DNA of 64,000 nt from Larix kaempferi (GCA_027924585.1 BSBM01000636.1:3488001-3552000), one strand, 5' to 3'. Positions 12,503 to 25,100 are shown, counted from the stretch's first letter. Program-made: numbers and translations. Notes: generated from the letters alone by a model not told the origin.

Positions 12503-12949
12503 TTGATCCTGTTTCGGGGATCAATCCCACCTAGTAGATTAAAGTTGTGTGGTAGAACACTATATTTGTTTATCTTGCAAGCATTGTACTAGTAGTAATT
12601 TATATCTTGTGATCAATATCATTGTTTAAAATCTGTTTCAATCTGAGATATACTGCTACTACTTTCTTTCCACTTCATAAAATAAACCAAAGTCTCTTGA
12701 ACTTGGCCAAATCCAAGTCAAGAGCACCCTCTATCGGAGGGCATATTAGTTTCTTGCATTTCCCTGCATTAGGCATTGTCAATCTAGGAAGTCTCTTGAA
12801 ATGTGGTCATAAGACCAAGTCAAGAGCGCTCTCTGTCGGAGAGTTGAACAAGGCTTTCTAATAATAAAAAATTTTCCACTCACACACCCCTAATTAATTT
12901 ATCTTGGTTTGTCCTACACCCGTATTCTCTGCCAACCGGAAACGGTTGG
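12503..12949 (+). other. Structured U5 leader module of copy A-d (six hairpins)
   Basis: The hairpins in order are as follows. H4 (12503-12524) has stem TTGATCC/GGATCAA. H1 (12694-12724) pairs CTCTTG with CAAGAG and ACTTGG with CCAAGT. H2 (12727-12741) is CCCTC, loop TATCG, GAGGG. Second H1 (12793-12826) pairs CTCTTGA with TCAAGAG and TGGTC with GACCA around ATAA. Second H2 (12829-12843) is CTCTC, loop TGTCG, GAGAG. H3 (12932-12949) is CCAACCG, loop GAAA, CGGTTGG. The module sits about 2.1-2.5 kb downstream of the predicted start, in the RNA leader. Confidence 0.6.
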
Positions 12950-13549
12950 GCTAGTACTCAGAAAAGTGGAAGACTTGATAATTACGATCGATAAACTTAA
13001 TTAAATTTTTTACCCAAAACCTCAACCAAGGCAAAATACTGTTCTTCCCACGAGAGGTGACGCCGGGAAATCACTGTCAGACTCAGGGGCGGTTCAAACA
13101 TTGGACACCAATCCTTATTGAATCTGGGTGCTTCCGACAAGTCACTTAGGGTTGCCAGTATCTTTCTTGGGTAGGGTTCTACCATCTTTTGATACCTTTG
13201 GTCTTAGCCCTAATAATCAAGACAACTAAAACTTTGAAATTTACCAAGATAATTTGCACAACGATCTCACGAACAGTTACTATCAAGACTTACTTTTCAG
13301 CATCCCCCAGCACTACATTTGTTATTTTGACTCCATTATCCATTGGATAAGGCACTGGTCCTTTTGTCATTTAATTCTTATCTGTGGATGCTTCTTAATT
13401 ATCTTAAGTCTTTATATACTGTTTCGCAACGTGGATTGCATCTTATCGTGTGTTTTATTTTCAAGCTTTATATTGTCTCTCATTTCACAAAAAACTCCTA
13501 AACAACACCCATCCGCATCACTACATCAAAAACACTATAAAAACAAGAG

Positions 13550-13739
13550 CCTTAGTGAAACTCTCTTTTAGGGACTACCCCCCTTGGCTTCGTTAGGAGT
13601 TTGCCTAAACGGAGGAGCTGGGATTCAGGTGACAGTACCTGGCTCATTGCTTGCCCCCAGGGCCACACCTCTCTCACTTGTAGTGAAGAGACAGCTTTCG
13701 AAAGATTTCCGCTGCTGGTGTGCATATTGGCGGACAACA
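13550..13739 (+). other. Conserved 3' tip of family A LTRs
   Basis: The last ~190 bp (GGGACTACCCCCCTTGGC through GGCGGACAACA) is the best-conserved part of the family. A-f at 22920-23091 differs at only a small number of positions, A-e at 5361-5545 is nearly identical, and A-h (53400-53567) and A-g (40279-40435) share the outline. On the complementary strand it happens to stay open in three copies, but in A-h the frame differs, so I read it as a conserved U5/integration end and not as a protein. Confidence 0.6.
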
Positions 13740-13744
13740 CAATC

Positions 13745-13841
13745 CATATAAGCTATAAAACAAAATAAAAAATAAAATAAATATAGAACATAAATAAAAT
13801 AAATATAAAATATATAACATGAATAAAAATTTAAAATAAAT

Positions 13842-13872
<31 letters not shown>

Positions 13873-14270
13873 ACAAAAATTAAATAAGATCAAAATATAT
13901 AACATAAATAAAATAAAAACAATATATATAGTTATACTAGAGTATAACTATATAAATAAAAAAGTTTATAACATAAAGTTTAACTATAGAAATAAATAAG
14001 TTTATATTATAAAGTTTAACTGTATAAATAAAAAAGTTTAACTATATACTATAGTATAGTTCTATATAAGTTTATAACATAAATAAAAATATATATATTA
14101 TTTATATTTTATAACATACATAAAAAAACAAAAACAAAAAACGAAGAAAAGTTTAACTATTAGTATAACTATATAAGTTTATAACATACATAAAAATATA
14201 TATATATATATTATTTATATTTTATAACATACAGAAAAAAACAAAAAAAACGAAGAACAACAGACTTACC
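13745..14270. repeat. AT-rich low-complexity tract
   Basis: Nearly pure A/T with (TA)n runs (e.g. 13850-13871 and about 14190-14210) and repeated phrases such as 'gtttaacta' and 'ataagtttataacat' spaced about 50-120 bp apart. It lies in the interior of the candidate hAT-B. No gene is seen. Confidence 0.8.
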
Positions 14271-14929
14271 AAGTTACCACAATTGCGATGGCGTCTGTAG
14301 GCTTTGTTTGCGGGAACATCATTTCCTTTCTCTGGTCCCGCTCCTGCTCAATCATAATAGATTGACGAATGATTGTTCTATGGTGGGTGGATATATAGGG
14401 AGGGGTAACCGAATCATGCTTGCAATGCCCGTGCAGCAAGCCGCCAATATGGGTGTAGAAGTAGCGAAAGTACAAGAAGGATGGGAGGGAGGAGAGCCTA
14501 CTATCTATTACCTACTTATTGTCCGAGTGAAGCACGTAGCAAGATAAGCGTTTCCTCCCTCTGCCTATTGGGAATGAACCGAAATGAATGACCCCTTGCA
14601 AAGTTTCCGGACGAGTCCGTGCGAGTGTTGATTGTGATTCTGCGAGTTCCGAACAAGTGGACGAGTCTGGGAGAGTCCGGGAGTAGGTGGACGAGTGTTT
14701 GGCGATTAACCAGGACAGAGACCCACTCGTGGAGACTCGCGAGTTCCTTTTGAGTGGTGCTTCATTGATGCCAACCACCCCAACTTTGGAGGTAGGAGTG
14801 AAAAAAATGAAAATTCTAAGTCGTTTATTCAACAACATATAATTTACAAGGGAAAAAACACTCTGGGCTAGTCGGACTGATATCTAAGTCCTAGGAAATC
14901 CAAGTTCGTTACAAAGCCATCATGCTAAG

Positions 14930-17900
14930 ACATTTTTTTACAATTTCTCCACAGGGCATGGACATGTGATTTTATTTAAAAAAAGGGCCAAGGTGGCCTG
15001 CTAGGACTTCTGATCCTCTGAATATGAACAAGTAAACTTGTTCCATCTTCACAGGCTCACTTGAAACCATCTAAGTGAAACTTAGCTAGTAACAAGACCA
15101 ATGCTAGATCAAGGGAAAATGGAATTGGTTTAATCTCTAACTTGGTCTCTAAGGGTTTATAAGGATTTCCAGCTTGGGTTTTGAATGAAAAGCCAAAATA
15201 ATCACCTGATCTACTTCTTCTAAGAAACGAGGATTTTAAACTTTTAATTTTTAATGACTAGTGGAATAGAAATTTGAAACAAATGAAAACTTCAAAGATC
15301 TTACTTGTAAATCTTGCAGCCGCCAAATGCAATGATGATCCTTTCAAGTAGTTATAATTTTAAGCCTGATCCGATGAGTTCCAAGCTAGATCGTCCTCCC
15401 CATGAAGGTAGCGCATCTCTCTCTTCCTGCAAATGCAAACAACACAAAGTTAGATTTGATCTATAGGAAAAGAGAAATAGAAACGGAAATGCAAGACATC
15501 TCAAGAAAATAATTCAATGGAACAAATCACAATTGGATACTCCCTGAGATGAAGTGACTTGGAGAGAGAGAGATGGAGATCCCTCACAATGACGCCCTCA
15601 ACCAAATCACACCCCTACAAAACCAATTCAACCTCCACAATTTTGTCTTGAAATCACCACGATTTTGCTAGAATGTCTAAGAAAAAGGCTTTACAATCAT
15701 GCATAAAAACATTCATCAAATATTTGCAAGAAGTTTCTCCAAAAATTTTCCTTTATTGCCAAGGATCCAAGAGCCAAAAGTCCATTACAATGAGTGAGAG
15801 ATCGAATAAATAGATCCTCACAATACACAAACCCTAAACCCAAAAGTATGGAGGGCTAGGATCAAAAGATAATACATCAAGATCAACGGCTAACGATGTG
15901 CCGGACAATATACATGAGATCACTCAAAGAGGGGGATGCACTTTCCTCAATGATGCCAAGGGGGGTAACATAACATAAAATATGACATGGTACAACATAA
16001 TAACATAAGAGAGGGGGGATAGGAGGTCCAAACATCACTCCACTAGCACCCCCTAGTACATCAATATAAGATACAACATGTGATCATCAAGGTACAGCTA
16101 GGACATGCGCTCACTCTGTGGAAGATGACGCCCCCAAGGAGAAAGATAAAATCGTGTGGACCCCAACAACTGATGTAGACCATGCCGGAATGTGTCTAGA
16201 GCATCAATAATTTCCCTCGGACAAATTTCATGCCATTTCCTTGCCCCATTAAGCCAAATTGATTTCCTTGCTAGCCATTTTCACCTTTTTTATGTTATTT
16301 TTCCATGGTACTCTGCTGTTGGAAAATAAATTGGCCATATCATCACGTACTTGTACCCAGAACAGAGATCTAAGTGAACCAATGGAATCAAAATGTTTAA
16401 ATCCACAAGGAATGAGTACTCATACACCATATGTCCATCAAGAAATGCATCTGGAAGCTCATCCATGCCCGAATAATAAAAATATGGCCTGTAAATACTG
16501 ATAATAATAAAAATAATGCAAGCCACCATGGAAAATCATTGTCTGGAGCATGGAACCATCTAATGAACATCAAAGGACCATGAATAACCAAAATCGAACT
16601 CTATCAGCCAAAATCATCCTGGAACCTACTATTGACTTGGTCAAACTAGTTTGAATGGGTCATAAATGATCAAAATAATGACCTGGACCGAAAACAATTG
16701 ATCCTGCATGTGCAAATGGATGAAATATGCTCCCTTATTTATATTAATAGCAAGACTAAACCATTAAGTGGCATTTTAATGGCGATCATGAATAGAAAAA
16801 TCATCAACAGTAAGCCTAGATCAAAGCAATACATCACTCCAAGTAAAAGCCTCAAGTGTATACTGATTTACAGACTTGACCATTTTGCTAGCTATGGGTG
16901 AAGTGGATGAAACAAGGCTAGGCTAAGGGGATTTGACTAGACAACCTCAACACTGTGATCACTCGGACATAAGGGAAAGGGAATACCACTTATACATATG
17001 CCAGATATAAGACACTAGGGAATGGCAGTGCCTCACAAATGGGTAGAATGCTCCCAATAGACTCTAGACAAGCAACCTTTTTACATTTGACTTACTGTCA
17101 GCTTTTGCACATTTCAACTTTAACATTTAACATTTAATTACTTTGATCAACTTTCACTAGCCAGCCTCCAAGGGCAGGTGCCCTGAATAGCCTTGACGGC
17201 CTCAGATAATGACTCAGTCTTACCACCATTGCTCGCCACTGTCCATAGGTGCGATGGAGTTACCACCCTATTTCCCTATAGGGGAAAATGACCTTACATC
17301 ATACAAGGGTTGAGTGCTCGTCCCTTGGCCACTGACAAGCTACAAAATATTTTATTTATTTATTTACTTTAGTGTTTAAATAATAAAAACACTTTTGTTG
17401 TTGACTTTTTGCATCCATTTAGATATAGCGTTTATGCGATCTGATGTTTTTTTGCAGAAATACTTGCTTTCGAGGACTAAAGGATAACATCCTAGTGAGA
17501 TAAGCCACACACTCCAGAGCCGAGACACAAAGTAAACATGGAGTCTATCCAACACAGAGGCATAAGTGGGGGGGTCCTTGATCTCACTAGCCAAAGTGCA
17601 AGTTGAGATCAAACCAAAAATGAAAGATAATGACTGGATGGGGACAATGACAAGGTGAAGCCATGACTAGCAAAGACATAAAGGGAATGACCAAGTCCAT
17701 ACTATGACAAGGGAAAGACTAATGAGCATACACAAGAACCTCTCACTCAAAGCAACTTAATCACTTCTACTCTAAACCATCAATAAAGAGCAAAACATAA
17801 GATCATCGATGTGTAGCCACTACATACCCAGTCCAGCTACTAAGCTAAGTAAACAAGCCAAATAAACATCCAAGTACAATAACCATATACGTGTTGGGTC

Positions 17901-18210
17901 ATATACCTACAGCTGCATCTGGAAAACACTGGAACATTGCTATTGTCCACATCATGGGGCACCATCATCATCTCTAATATGTCAAGGCGAAAAATGGCTA
18001 ACTCAGTCACCGACCTAGGGTCATGGGGCTCGATCCTGACATGAAACTACTTGTGTACATGCTCTGGGCCCACTGAATATAAGAGTGATCATGATCAACA
18101 TGCTCATATGCTATTGATCTCGTGCATAGGATATCATAGGACTGGCTCAGGAATGTGCTCAAAACTGGTTTGAAATCATGGTAGTCCCTGCTACTATGGA
18201 TGTGACAACA
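14930..18210 (-). mobile_element. Family B LTR (copy B-c), 3' end unclear
   Basis: This is collinear with minus-strand copy B-g. The segment 15300-15430 (leaf 'cttgcagccgccaaatgc', 'ttccaagctagatc') matches 33665-33790. The 'gagccgagacacaaa' block is at about 17518. The minus-strand LTR start, TGTTGTCACATCCATAG, lies at 18210, followed by atgcc as a possible duplication. The left (LTR 3') terminus is not visible, and the first ~300 bp next to hAT-B are only weakly similar. Short open frames here (e.g. 16259-16501) are not conserved. Confidence 0.6.
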
Positions 18211-20138
18211 ATGCCCAAGAGAAATTTCCCTGCAAAACCCCAAGTAAAAATAATAGTGAGACAAATGCTAGATCTAAAAATTCACTTGGAAAAATTGTAG
18301 ATCAATATAGCAATAGCAAGAATGACAAAAGAGCAATGGTGAGAGACTAAATGACCAAAGAAAATATTTATTCTAATCACAGATCACCCCCGAAATGGAA
18401 CAAGTCGCCCACTGGTTCCTAGTTTGTACAGGATGCCCAAGGAAAAATTGATCCACCTCCTGCCATCACAATAAACTCGAAAGGATATCTCAAAGAGTCA
18501 AATGTGGAGTACAAATACGATCTAATAATAGACTGAATGTAGGAAGAAAGAGAAATTAAGTCATTCACCCAAAGACCAAAATGTGCACAACATAAATTTT
18601 ATAAATCTCCTTCCAAGAGCCAAAATTCCATTACAAATGACAGGCTTACTCTCTTTCATATCTAAGAGAGTGGCCAAATCCCTAACCAACTTTTTAATGG
18701 ATGATTGAAATCAAAAGATAAAAATAAAAGATCAATGGTGGAGATTTAATCTCTCACTAATACATAGATCAAGATGGAATAAGTCCAATCTAATGATGGG
18801 GGCAAATTGCCTCATATGCCCTGTTACCAACTTTTTTGTACCATAGTTGGACTTCCAACGAGCCACCATTTGATGAACATGATTTATGTTCATATCCAGT
18901 GTATTAGAAGTTCCAGTTGCAATAATTAGCCAAGTTTGGCTAGCCAGTTTTTTTTTTTTCTGCTGAAATGACCATGGCCCCCACGGGGTTTGTAATAAGT
19001 GTGCTAGTAGGATTTTTGAGTGGCTCGGTTCCCCATGACTTGAGTATCAACTAAGGCATTCCAGGGAGTTTTTTTCTCTTGTCAATTATACTTTGCCTAT
19101 AGCCGAGCAATAATCGACGAGATTTTCTCCCGCTTCCTCCAAAGCTGGAATGCCCGATTTTGAAATTTGAGCCTTGGGGGGTTATTAGAGTCCAACTAAT
19201 GTATATAAGCCTACTAGACACCATGTATGTCTTAGATGGTCATTTGCTAGGGCCCTCATCCATTAAAAACAATGTCCGAAATTTTTTTACCGGACGCATT
19301 AGATGAGTTTTATTTTTAGTATTTGTTATTATTATTTTTCCAAATATTTAATTGGAAAAATCAAAATTGTAATATGTCAATCATCCGGGGTTGGATTTCA
19401 GAGATTGGAGGCTTGATTGCTAAGCCAAAAATCATATATGAACCCCAGACCAGCTTATCCTAAGTTTCAGATGTTCATTCAGCCTCATAATTAATAATTT
19501 CTCAAAAAAGTCATTTACAGAGAAATTATTAATTAAAATATTAAAAATGAATATTTTGGAGATAATCCAAATCTCTCCAAAATAAACCAAATTGAATAAA
19601 ATAAAAGGCTAAATGACATGGCACTGAGCATTCATGAAGATTCCAATCAACTCCAAGTGCTTCCAGTCAACTATCTAGTCACCAGAAGAGATCTTCAGTG
19701 GGAGAATTCGCCCTCCTTCATGCAAAAGTCGATTTGGTTGATGTGGCAAGTGATTAATGGTTTGTTGGGAGTGCATTTCCTCCATGGTAGGCGCCCTCCT
19801 TGAATAATGGCCACATCACTTGCATTGGCTCCTCCAAACTCGAGTTAGCTTTTATATCTAAACTCCAAGCCATCTCATGTGGCATTCACGCCCTCCTCTT
19901 TGGCTCACGTCATATCTGGTTGGAGATTGCCCATTGGCTTGGTGAAGCTTCCAAGGAAGAGATGGGGGGCACCTTGCCAAGGTGGAGGCCACCTCCCCAT
20001 CTCATCTACTTCAACTCGAGTTGTTGGGTGAATCATGGCTCTCCAAGCCAGATCTTGAGGATTTTGACTTTGCTTTGATTCGAGTTCGTCTTTTAGTTGC
20101 CAATTCGAATTGTAGGCTCAGTGTGGCTTGTATTTTTG

Positions 20139-20145
20139 TATAAAG
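20139..20145 (+). promoter_or_regulatory. TATA box of LTR copy A-f
   Basis: TATAAAG followed by GAGAGG, as in A-d. AATAAA follows at 20232-20237. Confidence 0.6.
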
Positions 20146-22001
20146 AGAGGTGCCTTTCACTCTCTTAGGATGGATTTTTTTTTAGTAAGATTACTATGAT
20201 TAAATTGTATTAGCTTTTGCTTTGATTTGATAATAAAATTTTTGACTTTGGAGGTCCATGAGCTCTTACATTTGGATGTGATTTCATCTCTTGTTGAGGT
20301 GACATCTTCTCTAACCCATCTCTCATCTTTGCATTTGTTATTTGGTTTAAATATTGCTAGCTTGTGAAGGCTCTAGAAGCACAATAGATTAGCCATTTAC
20401 AGTTGTTAAGTTGGTTAATTATGCTTGAATGATCAATATTTGGATGAACACTAATATTCAGTTGTATGAAATGTTGATTTAGATCTGATTATTTGAGCTT
20501 CTAGCATCTCTTTTTCCATTCTCACTTGCTTGTTGAGATTTGTGTTTTGGTTAGGTGTTACTAAAGTGGAGAAGGGCAAGAGTTTAGCTGCTTCAAGCCC
20601 ATGCTTCATCTTCAAGATTGATCTAACTCAATTGTGATTGCAGGATCTACATAGGGACAAGTTTTTCATCTTAAGAAGGCCCAAAGAAGTCTTGTTCTAA
20701 GTTCCATCCTACAAACTACTTTAAAACTTGGTTACTTGGTTACCTTGGAAGCCCTAAAACACCCTTCTTCCTTGCGGTTTTGGCCTCCTTCCTTTCGTTT
20801 TTGCCTTCTTCCTTATCGTTTTTCCCTTAGATCTCCTTCCATCACCTTAGTTTCGTTCCTACCTTCTCCTTGCCCTTTTGCTATCCAAATCCTTCTAGTC
20901 CTCCTTTCCTCTCGTCTTCCTCCTTTAGCTCTCGTCCTACCTTAAAGAAAACCCTCTTCTCACCTTTCGTTTTTCCCATTTGCTAGCCCTCTCTTCTTAG
21001 GTCTCCCTCTCGTCTCCCTTCTCTTCCCTCCTTTCTCCTTCACTTCTCTCCCCTTCTAGCTCTCGTCCCTCCTCAAGTTGGCTTCCCTTTCCTCCTTTCG
21101 TTTCCCCTTTTGACTTGTTTCAAGCCTCCTCCCTTTCGTCCCTCCTTGGTCACTTCAAAAAAGTCACAAAAACAACAAAAGTTTTGGTTAAGAGTTAGAT
21201 TGCATATTAGTTGTTAATAGTTAGATCTCTTTTCATCATATTTTGCATCCTATCGCTTTAGATCTAGTCCTTTTTTCAAAGCTAGTAGTTCTTTATTTCA
21301 CTTTAGATCTCACTCAAAAAGTCAATCTTTGCATATCAAAGTGAATGAGCATATAGATTCAAAGTTTTAGACTTGCATTGTATTTCATTTTTCTAGCTTG
21401 CATTTAGCTTAGACCTTAGTTGCATTTAGTTTCATTTTTGTTTATTTTTGACTAATGCTAAAGGGTGCTTGTAGTTTGATTTGTGTTGTGTTGTAGGTTT
21501 GAAGAAAAGCAAACTCAAGAAGAGAACTTGAAGAAGAAGAAGAAGAAGAGATCATCAAAACCAAGAGGAGATTTGAAACCAAGCCTTGAAACCATGACAT
21601 AAACACTCTCCTTTGTTGTAAAGCTCTTAAGAGCTATTTAGAACTTACTTCTATTTTCCTTCATTTCTTATTCCAAGGTTGAAAATCCTCAAAATTTGTA
21701 TTTGATTAATGAAATAAAGCTAAGTGGGATAAAGCCTCCCATAGTTTTTGTTTCTTCCCCATTTGGGGAAGAGTGTCTTGTGTTTTCCCTTGTGTTCTTA
21801 GCTTAGATTTACTTCAAGTATTTAGATTAGATCTCATTCATTAATTGTTAGTTAGTTTCATTTTTGTACTTAAAGATCTAATTGCCAGCTTAGATTTACT
21901 TTGTTTATCATACTAATTGCTAGTTTCCTTTTGCATCATTATTTTTGTTAATCACTTGTGTTTCCTTTTTATAATTTGCATCTCATATAGCGTAAATAAG
22001 T

Positions 22002-22141
22002 CTCTTGAACCTGTCGCAAGACAAGTTAAGAGCACTCTATGTCGGAGAGCATTTTTATTGTTGCATTGCATCGCATATAGTGTATATAAGACTCTTGAAT
22101 CAGGCCTTAAGGAAAGATCAAGAGCACTCTCTATTGGAGAG
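22002..22141 (+). other. Twin hairpin pairs in U5 of copy A-f
   Basis: There are two H1+H2 units. Unit 1: H1 at 22002-22032 (CTCTT/AAGAG, then TGTC/GACA around GCAA) and H2 at 22035-22049 (CTCT/AGAG around ATGTCGG). Unit 2: H1 at 22092-22124 (CTCTTGA/TCAAGAG) and H2 at 22127-22141 (CTCTC, loop TATTG, GAGAG). They occupy the same position as the module in A-d; H3 and H4 are degraded here. Confidence 0.55.
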
Positions 22142-25100
22142 CATTCTTCTTGTGCTCTAATTAAAACACTTCCAACTCACACCCCCTTTCTAAAAATTTA
22201 TTCGTTGTTTCCTTGGCGGAGTATGCTCTGACCAACCTAAAAATCGGATTACTCAGAAATGGCATTGGATTGTTTAATCTCATAAGTGATAACCATAATA
22301 AAAAATTTCACCCCATAACCAATCAATCCGGAGTTGATCGATAAAATAAGTTCGGTGGGTAATCTCCTAGTTGGGGGCGTCGGGGTTCCATGTTCAGCCT
22401 CTAGCTTGCTGGTTAAGTTCCTTGGACACCTAGCCTAGAGCACTGGGTGGCCCGACAAGTCCTTGAATGGAGGTACTTGATACTATCTTTTCTGGACAGA
22501 CTTCCAGTACCTCGCGTATCAGTTGGAAGTACCCTTAGCCATAATAATAATCACGAACACCTAAAATACTTCAAAATTTACCAAGAACAATTTCAAAACG
22601 ATCTCACGAACATTACATTGAGACTTATTTTACAGCATCCCAAGCACCTATTGACTCCATTTGGCACTGGTTGACAAAACTTATATGTATCACCTTGAGC
22701 TGGACCATTAGTCCTTTGGTATTTGTTTAACTATCTTGTGGATGCTTATTTAATTTCCAAGTCATCATATACTGTTCATCTTGATATTTGTGTTTTGTAA
22801 TTGCAACGTGGATTGCGTATTTTACAGTGTTCTCATCATAAAAAATTATAAACAACACCCATCTGCATCATTTCATCACTTAAGACACTTAGAAACACAG
22901 AGCCATAGAAAACTCTTTGTTAGGGACAACCCCCCTTGGCTTTGTTAGGAGTTTGCCTAAATGGAGGAGCTGGGATTCAGGTGACAATACCTGGCTCATT
23001 GCTTGCCCCCAAGGCCACACCTCTCCCACTTGTAGTGAGGAGACAGCTTTCGAAAGATTTCTGCTACTGGTGTGCATCTCGGTGGACAACATGCCCAAGA
23101 TATAAATCATAAGATATAACAATAATACATTATGTGTCTTTATAGTGGCTTCAATTCACCCCTAGGGAAATATTTTACAACTTTACATTGACATTTGCTT
23201 TGAGACATAAATCACAACAATAGAAAGTCGCCCTCCTAGGGAGAAAGACACCCTGATGGGGGGAAATGAAGTTGGTGATGAGAAAACATGAAAATATGCC
23301 ATGAAAGATGTCCAATGATCTCTAGGGGGGCATACCAACATAACCCAAGTAACACCTTGCCATTCATTTATCCCTTGCCACACATACCAAACCTTAGTCA
23401 CTTTTTAATTAATTAATTAATAGCTGGAAATCTTTGTAAATCTTCAAAATGCTCATAACCGACTCTTCCTTTTTCCCAAATTGATAATATGACTACATAG
23501 ATGGATCCAGAAATATCCAAAACACTAGGATCCACTACTCATACACCCCAACCAATCTGTCATAGTCACTGTGAACAAATTTCCAAATTTTAATTAAAAA
23601 TGGCTTAATTATTTCTCGTTGATAATAAATTAAGCCATTTTTTTACAATCCGATGCATGGAGTGGTCTAAGTGACCTCCAAAGGCACTAAGATGCACATC
23701 GATAACCTGTAGTGGAGTCCTGCTGCAGGTTTGACTCGTTGACCAAGTCAAATTAAGGTTTGACAAAGTCAAACATGACCACAACTAAAACTGAGCACAT
23801 GAATCAAGACTACTACATGCAAGAGGTGTCAATTCACTTATCATGACAAGTATTGAAAGACAACTAAACACTTATTTATGCCATATCATGGTGATCAACT
23901 CAACAGAACAGCAAAAGTAGGACAATTACTCAGTATAATTAAGCAACAAAAGTAATAGTTCCAGATGCATAGTTCAATTCACATTAACCAAAAATGTAAA
24001 CTATAGATCAATCCCCTTTCTCTCTCCTGGGTAAGGTGGAAAGCGATACAATATTAGCTTTGGTCAAAGTGAGGTTTGACTTTTGGATAGACTTAATTCA
24101 CCTTCGGAGAACTGGGATTTATGTGGCCACTGTGACATTTGTTGACTAGTGAACAATAGGGAAGGGAGGTGTCTCACAGATGGATAAAGTGCTTGAAAGG
24201 CACCCTTTCGACTCTAACAAACCCCCCATTTATTTATTTCAGAGCATTTGAATTTCACATTTCACTTTCACTTTATTAAACTTTGCATTTCTTTGGATAT
24301 ATCATTGAAGCACATTTTTCACATTTGAATTTCTTTTAGTTAGCTAGCCTTCAAAGGTACCAGCCCTGGATATCCTTGTGGGTCCCAGATAATGACATAG
24401 CCTTAGCTTCCAGCGAGCATCCATAGCCCCGACGAAGTTGCCACAGTATTGCCCTTTTATAGGCAAGTAGGCCTTACTTCATATAAAGGATGAGTACCTA
24501 CTCCCTTGGCCACTAGCTAATTTCAAGGTTTTTAAATCATTTCATAATTTTGGGAGTACTTGCTTCGAGTCTAGGTGATACACTTTCTGTGACATAATCC
24601 TACCAAACTGCACTCAAACATCCTGGGTGCAAGACGAGAGAGATCTATGGGACTATAGACATAACCACACACTTCAAAGCCAATACATGAGCAAAAACAT
24701 GGAGGTTGTCCAATCAAAGAGGTCACAGTGGGGGAGGTCCTCAGTTTTATTAGTCAATTCCAAGTCAAGGGATTTTAAGAATCAAACAGAAACATTGGAT
24801 GGGTGGAGTAAGACTGTGATGTGGAACCAAGAGAGGGGGAACTGATATATACTTTACATATGGATTAACCCAAAGAAAAGCATGCAAAAGAAACTTAACA
24901 CTAAAGTCATTATATCACTCCAATTCCAATCCCAAGTATAACAACCAAAATAAAATAATGATCACCAAAGCATGACAATAACCTAGCATAGTCAGTCTAC
25001 TAACACATGTATGAAATCGATATTATACCTCATGCCATATACCTGCTCAAAACCTGCAACTACAATTTCAATCCACCTGTATGGACACTACTATCTGTGC

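Larger units (their letters stand above)
3933..13739 (+). mobile_element. Family A giant solo LTR (copy A-d), interrupted by A-e
   Basis: It starts TGTTATCAACTGATTTG and ends GGCGGACAACA, flanked on both sides by CAATC (3928-3932 and 13740-13744), a perfect 5-bp duplication. Without the inserted A-e and one copy of its duplication it is about 4.83 kb. No gag, pol or primer-binding region is present, so this is a solo LTR left by LTR-LTR recombination. A TATA box (10377-10383) and an AATAAA signal (10471-10476) put the start of transcription about 1.5 kb in, leaving a U5 of roughly 3.2 kb. The strongly pyrimidine-rich stretch near 11000-11400 lies within U5. Confidence 0.92.
3754..14920. mobile_element. 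Candidate non-autonomous hAT-like DNA transposon (hAT-B), split by LTR copy A-d
   Basis: The left end begins CCAATGTTGCACGACTCGG and is followed by a cluster of GACTCG or ACTCGC motifs up to ~3865. The right part, about 14590-14760, has a matching cluster of GACGAGT, GCGAGT and ACTCGCGAG motifs, as expected of subterminal transposase-binding repeats. CATGCTAA precedes the left end (3746-3753) and follows the right end (14921-14928), a plausible 8-bp hAT duplication. Without A-d the element is about 1.4 kb and has no transposase. The terminal inverted repeat is only loosely matched, so the exact ends are tentative. Confidence 0.45.
18822..23091 (+). mobile_element. Family A giant solo LTR (copy A-f)
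   Basis: 4,270 bp from TGTTACCAACTTTTTTG to GGTGGACAACA, flanked by TGCCC at 18817-18821 and 23092-23096 (exact). It has the U3 blocks of A-d (e.g. 18990-19200), a TATA box at 20139-20145 and AATAAA at 20232-20237. A pyrimidine-rich stretch at 20740-21150, the H1/H2 hairpin pairs at 22002-22141 and the conserved 3' tip at 22920-23091 follow. There is no coding interior, so it is a solo LTR. Confidence 0.92.
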
